The notes under the pieces: model-generated
Database searches by the model: none
What the model saw: only the letters and a program-made list of their open reading frames with translations
Told to the model about the DNA's origin: nothing
Program-made: the position numbers and the translations under genes
From: Symbiodinium natans
Lineage: Eukaryota > Sar > Dinophyceae > Suessiales > Symbiodiniaceae
Assembly: GCA_905221605.1 (NCBI GenBank)
Contig: CAJNDS010002175.1
Span: forward strand, 1 to 64,000
Length of the DNA: 64,000 nt
Direction of reading: 5' to 3'
Part shown: positions 23,831 through 35,520 of the stretch, piece by piece
How positions within the stretch are numbered: the first letter of the stretch is position 1
Layout: every line of letters starts with the position of its first letter

Positions 23831-23951
23831 GCCATAATTCCTCCACTGTTGCTGTCATGAGTTCGCGGTACCCGGCCTTCAGCACGAAGCTATCGCGAAC
23901 TCTGATTACTCCTAACTTCGTATTCTTGCTCCCAACTTCCCTGGACCTCCA

Positions 23952-24003
23952 ACACCCGGGCCCCGTCCCCCGGCAGCTCCTGGGAAGCATAGCCAAGGTG
24001 TGG
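23952..24003 (-). pseudogene. DUF4116 type C remnant
   Basis: Only the SQELPGDGARV-like tail region and a GGCATTCTCATCG acceptor-side remnant are left. About 60 bp covering the KEVVLAAVKQN core are deleted. Confidence 0.5.
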
Positions 24004-24151
24004 CATTCTCATCGCTTGTAAATCCCTATAGTGCTTTTCCAGTACTTTTGATTTTCTGGACTGAATGCTGCATGACCTTCCGGAACTAAACACCCAGTCG
24101 GGTGACACACCCTTAAACCGGAAAAAAGTAGCGCATCAACACAGTCGCAAG

Positions 24152-24365
24152 CCTCATCGCTCTCATCCAGCACAGAATCGTACATTCGACTCTCGAGACA
24201 TCGCTCCTCGAAAGCGCCAACATAGAGGTTGGGACACCCTCAGATCGTGAGCGCACTCGTCATAGTACTATGTCCTTATCGGTAGAGCCCGCTGTTTGTG
24301 CTTGTCAAGATGGAGTGATACTGTCAACAAGGCCAATCACGTGTGACGATGCTACACACGACGTT
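24152..24365. other. Unique insertion inside a repeat spacer
   Basis: Spacer resumes on both sides (CACAGTCGCAAG to the left, AGCTTCTGGC to the right). The ~210 bp between match no other part of the window by eye. No recognisable protein, terminal repeats or RNA fold. Confidence 0.4.
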
Positions 24366-25315
24366 GGAACCCAGAAAGCTTCTGGCACTTGGCAACCTGA
24401 TCCTGGAAAGGCCTACTCAAGGGGCGTGGGTTGCAGGGAGTCTAGGGTTCTGAAGAATTTCAGATTTGGCCTTCAGTGCTACTTGTGTGGGGATGGAGGA
24501 TCATCACGACCAAGCTTCTGGCTCAGACGTGCGGGGCCCAGACTTACAATGCCTGCGACAAGTCTGATCATCACACTACTTGGGAGACTAGTCAGTCCTC
24601 ATGCCTGGCCCCCAGACACTCAACCCTTAATCCCTACAGCGCTGCGTACGCGCTTAGAACTCGACCTTGAACCCTAAACGTGATATCTGAAAACCATTTG
24701 CACCTAATCCCTACAACCCTTGGGGCTGGTGGTCTGCAACTGCTCTTCTTGAGGTTGGAGTTCGGATTTATGGTGTGGGAGCTGCAAGGACTCACACAGG
24801 AGCGGAGTCGCCCCGCCCCCAAGGACTGGTACCAGCCTGCTGGGAGCAAGATCGTAACACCCCCCCCAAAACCCTGAACCTTTAAACCCCGCAAACCTTT
24901 TCTAACCCGAAACTTTTGAGTTTAGGGAGCAAGCCTGATGGGCCTGAGAGGCCAGCACCGTAGGCTGTCGATGCTCTTTTTTGTCAAGTTCCGGACTCAG
25001 GGGTTTGACATCCAAGGGGCTTCGACCTGCGGAATTTAGGGGGTCTATATGAAGGGGCTTATCGCGTGCAAGCATTTCCGAGATGTAGGGCCCCATGTAG
25101 GGGCCAAAGGCTCTCAGCTGGTTCAGCACAACGGGTGTTTCTTTGACCTTCTTGTGACCCTTTTGTTGTCCGTCAGTTCGTATTCAGTGTCAAAATCCCT
25201 CCACTGTTGCTGTCATGAGTTCGCGGTACCTGGCCTTCAGCACGCTATCGCGAACTCTGATAACTCCTCTCTCTGTCTTTTGCTCCGAAGGAGTGGCGTG
25301 CATTTTCTCATGGAC

Positions 25316-25438
25316 CCCCAGCAGCCCGGGCCCCGTCCCCTGCGGCAGCTCCTCGGACTCGGAGTCAAGCACATCGTATGCCGCATCGTCCCCGTTGCTC
25401 ACAGCAGCCAGGACCACCTCCTTGTCGTTTTGCAGCTC
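25316..25438 (-). CDS. DUF4116 repeat exon, type C with 4-codon insertion
   Basis: Reads ELQNDKEVVLAAVSNGDDAA and then YDVLDSESEELPQGTG. It is 123 bp (41 codons) against the usual 111, so the insertion keeps the frame. The middle is acidic (DD, DSESEE). Acceptor TTTCCAG|GAGCTG; donor GGG|GTCC. Confidence 0.55.
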
Positions 25439-26085
25439 CTGGAAAGACATTCTCATCGCCACAGCCATTACTCCAGTTGTAAATCCCCAGTGCTTTTCTG
25501 GTACTGACTTTCTGTTACAGAGCAAGGCCGTAAACCCCAAAAACCTGAACCCTGAACTGCTTTGAGCCTTTTTATTGAAAAATGGCGTGGAGAAGTGTCG
25601 AGAGACTACTTCTGGCTCCGACCTGTGGCCCAGACTAACAGAACATGCACATGTCCAGTCTGATCTTCAGGCCCCAACTGGCGCAGCTGGCAGCTGTCAC
25701 CCCCAAACACCCTGAACCCCACAACCCATCCCTAAACCCAATATCGCGGCCTACACCCTGCTATTTGCGTCACATAGTCGCAAGAATCGCAACTCCTGTG
25801 CTTCTACGCAAGTTCTTAAGCCGGCGCAAGCCTGGCGGCCAAAGTGCCCGGCATCGTGGCTGCAACTGCTCTTCTTGACACGGCAGTTAATTCAGAGTCT
25901 TGGACCTGCATGTTTTCGTAGAAGAATTCATTAAGGGTGGAGTACCGTCGACCCTCATCCAAGTGCTGTGACCAACATTTCTGGTTTCGTTCGACTGCTA
26001 AGGCAACAGCTAAGGCGGGGGAAAGAAGGCTCCAATGGAGAATGTCGTGGAGATTTGCCGAGACGAAGCTGCTTCTGGCTCACAC

Positions 26086-26182
26086 CTGTGCTCCCCTTCG
26101 GCAGCTCCTCGGAAGCAAATCTCAGGGCATTGCCGTGCTGCTCCACAGCAGCCAGGACCACCTCCTTGTTGGCGCGGATCTC
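26086..26182 (-). CDS. DUF4116 repeat exon, type E
   Basis: Reads EIRANKEVVLAAVEQHGNAL and then RFASEELPKGSTG. The donor is CACAG|GTGTGAG. EIR at the start is a type B feature; VEQ is type E. Confidence 0.58.
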
Positions 26183-26689
26183 CTGGAAAGGTACAGTGTT
26201 CTCATCGCCCCGTAATTACTCCAGTTGTACTTCCTTCGTATCCTGTGGATTCTTGTGCACCCTACACCCTAAACACCCCTTGGCCCGTAATACACCCTTA
26301 ACCTGGCAATAGCTCAGCACCACAGCCTCGCAAGGCTCACGACCCATCATGCTTCTGGTGCGGCAACCTGGTCTTGGAAAAGGCCTACTGTGGCGGCCTA
26401 CTCGAGCATCTGCTTCAGGGAGTCTAGGTTTCGTGCAGGGGCGAATTGCATGGGAAAAGAGGTTCCGATGAAAAATGGCGTGGAGATTCGTCGAAACAAA
26501 GCTTCTTCTGGCTCAGACCTGTGGCCCAGGCTAAACGGATATGCGCATGTCAAGTGTGATCTTCACAGGCCCTACTTGGCTAGCAGCGGTCACTCCCGAA
26601 CAGGTTGGCTCTTGGAAGACTTCTCAGATGTGCTCAGTTTGATCATTCCTCCACTACTGCTACAATACTCGGAGCCTCTGGCCCCCGAG

Positions 26690-27300
26690 CATGAAGCTAC
26701 GTATACACTGTGCTACACCTACAAGTTTGTCCGACCTGGCTCCCTGCGCCGCTCCTCGGCGGCATACTTCAAGGCCAAACCGTCCTGCTGCACGGCCACG
26801 AGGACCAGGTCGGTGTCTTTCCGGAGTTCCTGGACGAGCAGTCGCGTCATCGCAGTCTTTCTCAAGCATTGCCCGTGCTCCAAGTTGAAGCCCGTGATAC
26901 ACCCTTAGCCGGGAAAAGTAGCGCATCACCACAGTCGCAAGGCTCACGACCCACAATGCTTCCGGTACAGCAGCCCGGTCCCTGCAAGGCCTACTCAAGC
27001 ATTTTACTCTGCGGAACCTATGATGGGCGTCGGATTTCAGCTTCAGGGGGTCTAGGTTTCGGGTATAGGGGCTCGTTACGGCTCGTTGAAGGAAAATGGA
27101 GGTTTGAATGGAGAATGGCATGGAAAACTGTCGAGAAACTGCTTCAGATTTGACATGGGCCCCAACTGGGCAGCTGGCAGTTGTCACTGGCCTCCAAAGT
27201 GCCCAGCATCGTGGCTGCAACTGCTCGTCTTGACACGGCAGTTACTTCAGGGTCTTGGAGCTGCATGTTGGGATTCATTCTGGGCGGAGTAAAGTCGAAT
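26690..27300. repeat. ~610-bp spacer-plus-exon block, copy 1 of 3
   Basis: Recurs at about 33,405-34,000 and 37,405-38,030, each time with a type A exon at its left end and the same GCTCGTTACGGCTCGTTGAA stretch. The three copies are separated by other block types, so this is not a simple tandem series. Confidence 0.8.
26736..26829 (-). CDS. DUF4116 repeat exon, type A
   Basis: Reads EFRKDTDLVLVAVQQDGLAL (Leu-to-Phe at position 2) and then KYAAEERRREPG. The donor is CCAG|GTCGG. Confidence 0.58.
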
Positions 27301-27401
27301 GCAAAGGCGACAGCGAAGACCGCATTTTTTGGTGAGGAAAGGAGGTTCCAATGGAGAATGGCGTGGAGATCTGTCGAGACGAAGCTGCTTCTGGCTCACA
27401 C

Positions 27402-27498
27402 CTGTGCTCCCCTGCGGCAGCTCCTCGGAAGCAAATTTCAGGGCGTCGCAGTTCTGCTCCACAGCAGCCAGGACCACCTCCTTGTTGGCGCGGAGCTC
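27402..27498 (-). CDS. DUF4116 repeat exon, type E
   Basis: Reads ELRANKEVVLAAVEQNCDAL and then KFASEELPQGSTG. The acceptor is CTAG|GAGCTC instead of CCAG. Donor CACAG|GTGTGAG. Confidence 0.6.
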
Positions 27499-27701
27499 CT
27501 AGAAAAAGCATTCTCATCGCCGGCCGTGAATACTCCCTCCAGTTGTAAATTATTACTGGTTGTATCCAGTGCCTTTCTAGTACGTGCTTTTGATTTCACG
27601 GGCTGAATGCTGCATGACCTTTCGGTACCCTAAGCCTTTCCTGATTCCGCGCACCCTTACCCCAAAACACCCTACACCCGCAGCCTGGCCCTGCAAATGT
27701 T

Positions 27702-27702
<1 letters not shown>

Positions 27703-27756
<54 letters not shown>
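27703..27756. repeat. (CT)n tract, about 27 units
   Basis: Longest of five paralogous CT tracts. The others are at 29,069-29,094, 32,350-32,402 (partly GTCT), 34,412-34,429 and 35,725-35,738. Confidence 0.95.
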
Positions 27757-27759
<3 letters not shown>

Positions 27760-28147
27760 GAACCTACGATGGGCGTAGAAGTTTCGACTTGGCCTCAATG
27801 ATCTTGAAAGGCCATCATTCCTAATCCCAAACTTCAACCCTCAGCCCCGCAGCCCTCAAAATTCAAAAACCTGTTGGCTGACTACAGGGGCGCTGGCTGT
27901 CGGTGCTCTTTTCCGGGCTTGGGGCTTAAGGGACTTATCAGGGTCTTCGGCCGATGGGGTCTTTAAGGGTCGTGATTTAGGGCTGACTGCTCTAGCCTCC
28001 GCAGCACAACTACTGACATTGACCTTCTTCTTAACTATTTTCTGTCATTCAAAGTCTTGCTCCTCCGGTCGCGGTAAGTCGTTGCTTGCATTGCCCGGCT
28101 GCCAGCCCTTTGTTTCAAACTGTGGAATGGGCCTCCGGAAGCCTGAC

Positions 28148-28242
28148 CTGGGTTCCCTGCACGGCTCCTCGGAGGCAAAATCAAGGAGCTCGCCATTCTG
28201 CTCCACAGCAGCAAGGATGACCTCCTTGTCGGCCAGCAGCTC
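28148..28242 (-). CDS. DUF4116 repeat exon, type D
   Basis: Reads ELLADKEVILAAVEQNGELL and then DFASEEPCREP. Acceptor TGTCCAG|GAGCTG, donor CCCAG|GTCAGG. 95 bp, two bases over whole codons. Confidence 0.6.
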
Positions 28243-28767
28243 CTGGACAGGCACTCTGCGATCCCATCATCGCCAGTATCAAGCGTTGCCCTTCAGTTGC
28301 AGATCCCGTGTGATTTTCGAGTACTTGTTGTTGATTGAGTGGATCCTGCGTGTCCTTGTAGTCGCCATGATCGCGACTCACTATGTTTCTGGTGCAGCAG
28401 CAGTATTTCCCTTTTCTTTGCTTCCAAGGCCCTACTTGGCAGCAGTCCTTCCAACTCCCCAACCACTAAACCCTCATCAACCCTATACCCCCTGCACGAT
28501 TAACACCCAATCCCTGAACCTTGAAACTTGCAACGCAAACGCAAGTTCTTATGCCGGTGCAAGCCTGGCGGCCACAGCGCCCAAGATTGTGGTTGCCACT
28601 GCTCTTGGGTCGAGTTTCGTCCAAGTGCTGTGACCAACAATTCTGGCTTCGTTTGAGTCTTGAGGCAAAAGCTAATGCCGCATTTTTTGGTGAGGAAAGG
28701 TGGTTCCAATGGACAATGGCGTGGAGATCTTTCGAGACTAAGCTGCTTCTGGACTTCTGGCTCACAC

Positions 28768-28864
28768 CTGTGGTTCTCTGTGGCAGCTCCTCCGAAGCAA
28801 ATTCCAGGGCGTCGCAGTTCTGCTCCACAGCAGCCAGGACCACCTCCTTGTTGGCGCGGAGCTC
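28768..28864 (-). CDS. DUF4116 repeat exon, type E
   Basis: Reads ELRANKEVVLAAVEQNCDAL and then EFASEELPQRTTG-like residues, with a GGA for CGA change (FGGAA in the other frame). Donor CACAG|GTGTGAG. Confidence 0.6.
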
Positions 28865-29705
28865 CTGGAAAAAGCATTCTCATCGCCGGCCGTGAATACT
28901 CCCTCCAGTTGAAAATTATTCCTAGTTGTATCCAGTGCTTTTCCAGGACGTGCTTCTGATTTCACGGGCTGAATGCTGCATGACCTTTCGGTACCCTAAG
29001 CCTTTCCTGATTCCGCGCACCCTTACCCCAAAACACCCTACACTCGCAGCCTGGCCCTGCAAATGTTGCTCTCTCTCTCTCTCTCTCTCTCTCTGTGGAA
29101 CCTACGATGGGCGTAGAAGTTTCGACTTGGCCTCAATGATCTTGAAAGGCCATCATTCCTAATCCCAAACTTCAACCCTCAGCCCCGCAGCCCTCAAAAT
29201 TCAAAAACCTGTTGGCTGACTAAAGGGGCGCTGGCTGTCGGTGCTCTTTTCCGGGCTTGGGGCTTAAGGGACTTATCAGGGTCTTCGGCCGATGGGGTCT
29301 TTAAGGGTCGTGATTTAGGGCTGACTGCTCTAGCCTCCGCAGCACAACTACTGACATTGACCTTCTTCTTAACTATTTTCTGTCATTCAAAGTCTTGCTC
29401 CTCCGGTCGTGGGAAGTCGTTGCTTGCATTGCCCGGCTGCCAGCACAAAGCTATCTGTGCTCGGCCTTCTTTGTTTCTAACTGTGGAAACGCGCAATTTC
29501 ATGGGCCTCCGGTTCAGCACAATGGGTGTGGACCTTCTTGTGACCTTTTTGTTGTCGTTCGACTTGTATTCAGTGCCATAATTCCTCCACTGTTGCTGTC
29601 CTGAGTTCGCGTTACCCAGCCTTTAGCGCGGCTCTCGCGAACCCTGACGACTCCTCTCTTCGTCTTACTTTGCTACCAAGGAGTGACGTGCAGTTTCGCA
29701 CGGAC

Positions 29706-29816
29706 TTCCGGCAGCCCGGGCCCCGTCCCCTGCGGCAGCTCCTCGGAAGCATATCTCAGGGCGTAGCCCTTCTGCTTCACAGCCGCCAGGACCAGCTCCT
29801 TGGTGTCTCGGAGCTC
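29706..29816 (-). CDS. DUF4116 repeat exon, type C, 111 bp
   Basis: Reads ELRDTKELVLAAVKQKGYAL and then RYASEELPQGTGPGLPE. It is diverged from the 1,490-bp-array copies at about ten residues, yet still exactly 37 codons, with the donor GGAA|GTCCG. Confidence 0.62.
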
Positions 29817-30282
29817 CTGGAGAGGCATTCTCATCGCCCCAGTCATTACTCCAGCTGTAAATTCCCACTGCTTTGCTGGTACGTACTTCTGATTGCATGG
29901 ACTGAGTGCTGCATGACCTCTTTGCATACCCTAAACCCTTTCTTGATTCCGCCAACCCTAAACCGTAAACACCCCTGCGCCCTTTCCCCGGAAAAAGCGG
30001 CGCATCACCATAGTTGCAATGATCAGGAATCATATGCTTCCGGTACGGCATCCTAGTGTTGGAAAGGCCTATCAAGCATTATACCGTTTGGAAACGATGG
30101 GCGTAGGATCTCGGATCTAGGCTTCAGGGAGTCGAGGGCTCTGTAGGGACTCAGATTTGGCCTTCATGGAGGAGCCATTTGCGATAAAACCTGGTCTTCG
30201 AAAACCCTACTTGGCAGCTGTCTTTCCTGGCCCCCAGATGCTGAGCCGCTGAGCCCCCTTAAACCCTAACCCCCGCGTGAGC

Positions 30283-30710
30283 GCTTCGGTCTGTCACTGC
30301 TCTTGAGGTTGCAGCTGGGATTCAGGGCGAGACTCTGTGGGGAGTCATACAGGAGTGGAGCCGGCCCTCCCCAAAGGACTGGCACCAACCTTCTGGCTTT
30401 CAGCTCTACAGAGCAACAGCGGAAACCTTTGAACTCTAAAGAGTTTAGGGAGCAAGCCTGATGGGTCAGAGAGGCCAGCACCGTAGGCTGTCGATGCTCT
30501 TTTTGTCAACGGGCTCCGGGCTTAGGGCTTTGGGGGCTAAGGGGTGTCGGCCTTTGGGGTCTAGGGGTCTATATATGAAGGGGTTTATGACGTGCAAGCA
30601 TTCCCGGGATGGAGGGCCCCCATTTGCGGGCCCCAGGCTCTAGGTGCTTCAGCACAATTGGTGTTTCTGTTCTTCTTATTGTTGTCCGTCAAACCGTCAT
30701 CAGTTTCATA
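30283..30710. repeat. Spacer module shared with 23.4-23.8 kb
   Basis: Partner of 23,411-23,830. Non-coding by appearance. Confidence 0.8.
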
Positions 30711-30918
30711 ATTCTACCAGCTTGTGCAAACTCGCAAAACCCCTAAATCCCTTTTGCAAACAACACCCCTATGGATCCCTGAACCCTTAAACCCTATAAG
30801 CTTCTTGGGTTTAGGGTCTTTCTCACAAGAAGATCCGGACTTCGGGGGGGGATTACAGTTTCGAGGAGGATGCTGAGGGTGTCTGAGTCTGTTTCTCATG
30901 GGCCTCCGGCAGCCCGAC

Positions 30919-31012
30919 CCGGCTCCCTGCGCCGCTCCTCGGCGGCATACATCAAGGCAAAACCGCTCTGCTGCAGCGCCGCCAGGACCACAGCCCTGTC
31001 TTTTCGGAGCTC
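30919..31012 (-). CDS. DUF4116 repeat exon, type A
   Basis: Reads ELRKDRAVVLAALQQSGFAL and then MYAAEERRREPG. It has the KDRAVV core otherwise found only in the 51-54 kb group, so it may be the link between the two arrays. The donor is CCGG|GTCGG. Confidence 0.6.
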
Positions 31013-31427
31013 CTGGAGGAGCAGGCGCGTCATCGCAGCCATTTTGCTCATGCTCCAGTTGAAAATCCCGAGTGCGTTGCTAGTACCTACTTCTGATGGA
31101 CTGACTCCTGCATGACCGTCGGTACCCTAAACACTTGCAGTGCAAGTACTCACTATTCTGCACACCCCAAACGCTGAGCATCCCTAAACCCATACCACGG
31201 CCTCAGCCCTGAAAGGGAAAAAAAGGCATCCGCAATGACCGCGACTCGCAACACGAAGCCCCAATGGGCGTAGGATCTCGCATCTGGGCTTCCGGGAGCC
31301 TAGGGTTCTGTGGAATTTCAGATTCGGCCTTCAGCATCGAACTTGCATTGCCCGGCCGCTAGCCGGAAAGCTATCCCATGACTGTTCTTGCTCGGCTGGA
31401 GTCGTGCAATGTGTTGCTGTTTTTCGT

Positions 31428-31522
31428 GGGCCTTCCCTGCACGGTTCCTCGGAGGCAAAATCAAGGAGCTCGCCATTCTGCTCCACAGCAGCAAGGATGA
31501 CCTCCTTGTCGGCCAGCAGCTC
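31428..31522 (-). pseudogene. DUF4116 repeat exon, type D, donor lost
   Basis: Core ELLADKEVILAAVEQNGELL is intact. The CTGACCTGGGTT context that supplies the donor in other type D copies is replaced by GTGGGCC, so no GT donor is present at the expected place. Confidence 0.5.
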
Positions 31523-32049
31523 CTGGACAGGCACTCTGGGATCCCATCATCGCCAGTGTCAAGCGTTGCCCTTCAGTTGCAGATCCCGTGTGATTTCCGA
31601 GTACTTGTTGTTGATTGAGTGGATCCTGCGTGTCCTTGTAGTCGCCATGATCGCGACTCACTATGTTTCTGGTGCAGCAGCAGTATTTCTCTTTACTTTG
31701 CTTCCAGGGCCCTAATTTTGGCAGCTGTCCTTCCAACTTCCCAACCACTAAACCCTTATCAACCCTATACCCCCTGCACGATTAACACCCAATCCCTGAA
31801 CCTTGAAACTTGTAACGTAAACGCAAGTTCTTATGGAGGTGCAAGCCTGGCTGCCACGGCACCCCGCATCGTGGCTGCAACTGCTCTTGGGTCGAGTTTC
31901 ATCCAAGTGCTGTGACCAACAATGCTGGCTTCGTTTGAGTCTTGAGGCAAAAGCTAATGCCGCATTTTTTGGTGAGGAAAGGAGGTTCCAATGGACAATG
32001 GCGTGGAGATCTGTCGAGACAAAGCTGCTTCTGGACTTCTGGCTCACAC

Positions 32050-32146
32050 CTGTGGTTCTCTGCGGCAGCTCCTCGGAAGCAAATTCCAGGGCGTCGCAGT
32101 TCTGCTCCACAGCAGCCAGGACCACCTCCTTGTTGGCGCGGAGCTC
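32050..32146 (-). CDS. DUF4116 repeat exon, type E
   Basis: Reads ELRANKEVVLAAVEQNCDAL and then EFASEELPQRTTG. The acceptor is CTAG|GAGCTC. Confidence 0.6.
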
Positions 32147-32349
32147 CTAGAAAAAGCATTCTCATCGCCGGCCGTGAATACTCCCTCCAGTTGTAAATTA
32201 TTACTGGTTGTATCCAGTGCCTTTCTAGTACGTGCTTTTGATTTCACGGGCTGAATGCTGCATGACCTTTCGGTACCCTAAGCCTTTCCTGATTCCGCGC
32301 ACCCTTACCCCAAAACACCCTACACCCGCAGCCTGGCCCTGCAAATGTT

Positions 32350-32361
32350 GCTCTCGCTCTC

Positions 32362-32402
<41 letters not shown>
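32350..32402. repeat. (CT)n / (GTCT)n tract
   Basis: The only paralogous CT tract with a GTCT sub-repeat, which shows independent slippage after duplication. Confidence 0.9.
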
Positions 32403-32806
32403 GTGGAACCTACGATGGGCGTAGGAGTTTCGACTTGGCCTCAATGATCTTGAAAGGCCATCATTCCAAATCCCAAACTTCAACCCTCAGCCCCGCAGCC
32501 CTCAAAATTCAAAAACCTGTTGGCTGACTAAAGGGGCGCTGGCTGTCGGTGCTCTTTTCCGGGCTTGGGGCTTAAGGGACTTATCAGGGTCTTCGGCCGA
32601 TGGGGTCTTTAAGGGTCGTGATTTAGGGCTGACTGCTCTAGCCTCCGCAGCACAACTACTGACATTGACCTTTTTCTTAACTATTTTCTGTCATTCAAAG
32701 TCTTGCTCCTCCGGTCGCGGTAAGTCGTTGCTTGCATTGCCCGGCTGCCAGCCCTTTGTTTCAAACTGTGGAAACGCACAATTTCATGGGCCTCCGGAAG
32801 CCTGAC

Positions 32807-32901
32807 CTGGGTTCCCTGTGCGGTTCCTCGGAGGCACACTCAAGGAGCTCGCCATTCTGCTGCACAGCAGCAAGGATGACCTCCTTGTCGGCCAGCAGCT
32901 C
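32807..32901 (-). CDS. DUF4116 repeat exon, type D
   Basis: Reads ELLADKEVILAAVQQNGELL and then ECASEEP. Glu-to-Gln (VEQ to VQQ) separates this subgroup (32.8, 34.8, 36.2 kb) from the 28.1/31.4-kb copies. Donor CCCAG|GTCAGG. Confidence 0.6.
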
Positions 32902-33431
32902 CTGGACAGGCGCTCTGCGATCCCATCATCGCCAGTGTCAAGCGTTGCCCTTCAGTTGCAGATCCCGTGTGATTTCCGAGTACTTGTTGTTGATTGAGTG
33001 GATCCTGCGTGTCCTTGTAGTCGCCATGATCGCGACTCACTATGTTTCTGGTGCAGCAGTATTTCTCTTTACTTTGCTTCCAGGGCCCTAATTTTGGCAG
33101 CTGTCCTTCCAACTTCCCAACCACTAAACCCTTATCAACCCTATACCCCCTGCACGATTAACACCCAATCCCTGAACCTTGAAACTTGTAACGTAAACGC
33201 AAGTTCTTATGGAGGTGCAAGCCTGGCTGCCACGGCACCCCGCATCGTGGCTGCAACTGCTCTTGGGTCGAGTTTCATCCAAGTGCTGTGACCAACGAGG
33301 CAAAAGCTAACGCCGCTTTTTTTTGGGGAGGAAAGGAGGTTCCAATGGACAATGGCGTGGAGATCTGTCGAGACTAAGCTGCTTCTGGACTTCTGGCTCA
33401 CACCTGTGCTACACCTACAAGTTTGTCCGAC

Positions 33432-33525
33432 CTGGCTCCCTGCGCCGCTCCTCGGCGGCATACTCCAAGGCCAAACCGTCCTTTTGCACGGCCACCAGGA
33501 CCAGGTCGGTGTCTTTCCGGAGCTC
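33432..33525 (-). CDS. DUF4116 repeat exon, type A
   Basis: Reads ELRKDTDLVLVAVQKDGLAL (QQ to QK) and then EYAAEERRREPG. Donor CCAG|GTCGG. Confidence 0.58.
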
Positions 33526-34112
33526 CTGGACGAGCAGTCGCGTCATCGCAGTCTTTCTCAAGCATTGCCCGTGCTCCAAGTTGAAGCCCGTGATACACCC
33601 TTAGCCGGGAAAAGTAGCGCATCACCACAGTCGCAAGGCTCACGACCCACAATGCTTCCGGTACAGCAGCCCGGTCCCTGCAAGGCCTACTCAAGCATTT
33701 TACTCTGCGGAACCTATGATGGGCGTCGGATTTCAGCTTCAGGGGGTCTAGGTTTCGGGTATAGGGGCTCGTTACGGCTCGTTGAAGGAAAATGGAGGTT
33801 TGAATGGAGAATGGCATGGAAAACTGTCGAGAAACTGCTTCAGATTTGACATGGGCCCCAACTGGGCAGCTGGCAGTTGTCACTGGCCTCCAAAGTGCCC
33901 AGCATCGTGGCTGCAACTGCTCGTCTTGACACGGCAGTTACTTCAGGGTCTTGGAGCTGCATGTTGTGGTAGGGATTCATTCTGGGCGGAGTAAAGTCGA
34001 ATGCTAAGGCGACAGCTAATGCCGCTTTTTTTTGGGGAGGAAAGGAGGTTCCAATGGACAATGGCGTGGAGATCTGTCGAGACTAAGCTGCTTCTGGACT
34101 TCTGGCTCACAC

Positions 34113-34207
34113 CTGTGGTTCTGTGGCAGCTCCTCGGAAGCAAATTCCAGGGCGTCGCAGTTCTGCTCCACAGCAGCCAGGACCACCTCCTTGTTGGCGC
34201 GGAGCTC
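34113..34207 (-). CDS. DUF4116 repeat exon, type E, 2-bp deletion
   Basis: Core as in the other type E copies. Two bases are missing near its 3' end (CACAGAACCACAG context), giving 95 bp in place of 97. Both splice dinucleotides remain. Confidence 0.52.
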
Positions 34208-34821
34208 CTGGAAAAAGCATTCTCATCGCCGGCCGTGAATACTCCCTCCAGTTGTAAATTATTCCTAGTTGTATCCAGTGCTTTTCTAGTACGTGCTTCT
34301 GATTTCACGGGCTGAATGCTGCATGACCTTTCGGTACCCTAAGCCTTTCCTGATTCCACGCACCCTTACCCCAAAACACCCTACACTCGCAGCCTGGCCC
34401 TGCAAATGTTGCTCTCTCTCTCTCTCTCTGTGGAACCTACGATGGGCGTAGGAGTTTCGACTTGGCCTCAATGATCTTGAAAGGCCATCATTCCAAATCC
34501 CAAACTTCAACCCTCAGCCCCGCAGCCCTCAAAATTCAAAAACCTGTTGGCTGACTAAAGGGGCGCTGGCTGTCGGTGCTCTTTTCCGGGCTTGGGGCTT
34601 AAGGGACTTATCAGGGTCTTCGGCCGATGGGGTCTTTAAGGGTCGTGATTTAGGGCTGACTGCTCTAGCCTCCGCAGCACAACTACTGACATTGACCTTC
34701 TTCTTAACTATTTTCTGTCATTCAAAGTCTTTGCTCATCCGGTCGCGGTAAGTCGTTGCTTGCATTGCCCGGCTGCCAGCCCTTTGTTTCAAACTGTGGA
34801 ATGGGCCTCCGGAAGCCTGAC

Positions 34822-34916
34822 CTGGGTTCCCTGTGCGGTTCCTCGGAGGCACACTTAAGGAGCTCGCCATACTGTTGCACAGCAGCAAGGATGACCTCCT
34901 TGTCGGCCAGCAGCTC
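34822..34916 (-). CDS. DUF4116 repeat exon, type D
   Basis: Reads ELLADKEVILAAVQQYGELL and then KCASEEP; Asn-to-Tyr in the QQN turn. Donor CCCAG|GTCAGG. Confidence 0.58.
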
Positions 34917-35423
34917 CTGGACAGGCGCTCTGCGATCCCATCATCGCCAGTATCAAGCGTTGCCCTTGCTCCAGTTGCAGATCCCGTGTGATTTTCGAGT
35001 ACTTGTTGGTGGATCCTTGTAGTCGCCATGATCGCGACTCACTATGTTTCTGGTGCAGCAGCAGTATTTCTCTTTACTTTGCTTCCAGGGCCCTAATTTT
35101 GGCAGCTGTCCTTCCAACTTCCCAACCACTAAACCCTCATCAACCCTATACCCCCTGCACGATTAACACCCAATCCCTGAACCTTGAAACTTGTAACGTA
35201 AACGCAAGTTCTTATGGAGGTGCAAGCCTGGCTGCCACGGCACCCCGCATCGTGGCTGCAACTGCTCTTGGGTCGAGTTTCATCCAAGTGCTGTGACCAA
35301 CAATTCTGGCTGCGTTTGAGTCTTGAGGCAAAAGCTAATGCCGCTTTTTTTTGGTGAGGAAAGGAGGTTCCAATGGAGAATGGCGTGGAGATCTGTCGAG
35401 ACGAAGCTGCTTCTGGCTCACAC

Positions 35424-35520
35424 CTGTGCTCCCCTGCGGCAGCTCCTCGGAAGCAAATTTCAGGGCGTCGCAGTTCTGCTCCACAGCAGCCAGGACCACC
35501 TCCTTGTTGGCGCGGAGCTC
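35424..35520 (-). CDS. DUF4116 repeat exon, type E
   Basis: Reads ELRANKEVVLAAVEQNCDAL and then KFASEELPQGSTG, closest to the 27.4-kb copy although the nearer neighbours differ, a sign of exchange between copies. Confidence 0.6.
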
